Below, piece by piece: positions 17,915-18,886 of a stretch of DNA of 18,886 nucleotides. Where the stretch lies: assembly GCA_019115725.1 (NCBI GenBank), contig DXCY01000035.1, forward strand, positions 1 to 18,886, read 5' to 3'. The translations under genes and the position numbers were made by a program. Every line of letters starts with the position of its first letter. The first letter of the stretch is position 1. The notes beneath the pieces are model-generated. The model was not told the origin of the DNA and did no database searches. It saw only the letters and a program-made list of their open reading frames with translations. Origin of the DNA: Candidatus Luteimonas excrementigallinarum. GTDB lineage: Bacteria; Pseudomonadota; Gammaproteobacteria; Xanthomonadales; Xanthomonadaceae.

Positions 17915-18886
17915 ATGGCCGCACCACGCTCCGCAGGCGGTACCCGGGAAGGACACCAGCCGATCGGGCTTTTCGGCCTGACCATCGGGGCGCTCGGCGT
18001 GGTGTTCGGCGATATCGGCACCAGCCCGCTGTACGCGATCCGCGAGGCGTTCTCCCCGCACTACGGCCTGGTGGCCGACCACGACACCGTGCTCGGCCTG
18101 CTGTCGCTGGTGTTCTGGTCGCTGGTGCTGGTGGTCTCGGTCAAGTACGTCACCATCATCACCCGCGCCGACAACGAGGGCGAGGGCGGCATCATGGCGC
18201 TGATGGCGCTGGCCCAGCGCAGCCTGCCCGATGGGTCGCGCTCGGCGTGGTGGGTGGGCATCTTCGGCATCCTCGGGGCGGCGCTGTTTTTCGGCGACGG
18301 GGTGCTGACGCCTGCGGTGTCGGTGCTGGCGGCGGTCGAAGGCCTGGAGGTGGCGGCGCCGGAGCTGAGCCACTGGGTGCTGCCGATCGCGCTGGCGGTG
18401 CTGGTGGTGCTGTTCGCCACCCAGCGCTTCGGGACCGAGAAGGTCGGCCGAGTGTTCGGCCCGATCACCATCCTCTGGTTCCTGGTGCTGGCGACGCTGG
18501 GCCTGGCCAACATCCTGCACGACCCCGAGGTGCTGCATGCGATTAACCCGGCGTGGGCGGCGCGCTTCTTCATCGACCACGCCTGGGGCGGCATCTTCAT
18601 CCTCGGCGCGGTGGTGCTGGCGGTGACCGGCGGGGAAGCGATCTACACCGACATGGGCCACTTCGGCCCGCGGCCTGTGCGCTACGCCTGGTACTGCGTG
18701 GTGCTGCCGTCGCTGATGCTCAACTACCTGGGCCAGGGCGCGCTGGTGCTCGAGGACCCCTCGGCGGCCGCCAACCCGTTCTACCACGGGGTGCCGGAAT
18801 GGGGCCGTTACCCGATGATCGTGCTCGCCACCGCGGCCACGGTGATCGCCTCGCAGGCGGTGATCACCGGCGGTTACTCGATCGCC
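17915..18886 (+). CDS. kup: potassium transporter Kup, N-terminal part
   Basis: The first 324 codons of a KUP/HAK-type low-affinity potassium:proton symporter; the frame is open to the window end, about half of the usual length of some 630 residues. It shows the signature GDIGTSPLY (32-40), then KYVTIITRADNEGEGG, LGAALFFGDGVLTPAVSVLAAVEG and ATQRFGTEKVGRVFGPI. It continues with VVLAVTGGEAIYTDMGHFG and PSLMLNYLGQGALVL, all typical Kup segments across helices 1-8. The start at ATG 17915 has AGGA 7 nt upstream (17904-17907). It follows ruvA by 28 bp on the same strand, so it is probably read from the yebC-ruvCA transcript. No internal stop or frameshift is seen. Confidence 0.96.
   Translation, partial: MAAPRSAGGTREGHQPIGLFGLTIGALGVVFGDIGTSPLYAIREAFSPHYGLVADHDTVLGLLSLVFWSLVLVVSVKYVTIITRADNEGEGGIMALMALAQRSLPDGSRSAWWVGIFGILGAALFFGDGVLTPAVSVLAAVEGLEVAAPELSHWVLPIALAVLVVLFATQRFGTEKVGRVFGPITILWFLVLATLGLANILHDPEVLHAINPAWAARFFIDHAWGGIFILGAVVLAVTGGEAIYTDMGHFGPRPVRYAWYCVVLPSLMLNYLGQGALVLEDPSAAANPFYHGVPEWGRYPMIVLATAATVIASQAVITGGYSIA

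Noticed and set aside
17852..18787. 311-codon minus-strand open frame over kup
   Set aside because: Antisense shadow of the real Kup frame, which continues beyond the window; composition is His/Arg/Gln-rich.

Overview
This window looks like a piece of a high-GC gammaproteobacterial chromosome. Xanthomonadaceae (Lysobacter / Luteimonas / Stenotrophomonas-like) is the best guess, from the protein sequences, the GC-rich codon use and the gene order fmdB, aspS, yebC, ruvC, ruvA, kup. It reads as core genome. I see no phage, plasmid, IS element, CRISPR array, tRNA or rRNA, and no multi-gene system that I would call new.

Layout, left to right: the C-terminal end of clpB (+), metY (+) and a TIGR01777/YfcH-type NAD(P)-binding protein (+). 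These converge on a minus-strand pair, a TonB-dependent receptor followed 19 bp later by a CobB-type sirtuin. Divergent from the receptor is the ABC-F protein YheS (+), followed by an unrecognised lipoprotein (+) and a strong intrinsic terminator. Next comes an FmdB-type zinc-ribbon gene (+) behind a near-consensus heat-shock (sigma-32) promoter, facing a minus-strand MFS transporter whose start codon is problematic. Divergent from that is aspS with a GNAT acetyltransferase and an alpha/beta hydrolase (+), probably one transcript. A minus-strand sodium:solute symporter follows, with a 43-residue single-helix partner gene translationally coupled to it. A 404-bp intergenic region then leads into yebC, ruvC, ruvA and kup (+); kup is cut by the window end.

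Functional threads: protein quality control (clpB, the heat-shock promoter on fmdB), translation (aspS, YheS, YebC), recombination (RuvC, RuvA), sulfur amino-acid synthesis (MetY) and envelope transport (TonB receptor, MFS, symporter plus small subunit, Kup). Points most worth a second look are the sigma-32 promoter with an overlapping inverted repeat before fmdB, the small symporter subunit overlapping by ATGA, the missing start or likely frameshift at the MFS gene, two candidate leaderless starts (yheS, metY), and a class-III-type sirtuin signature.
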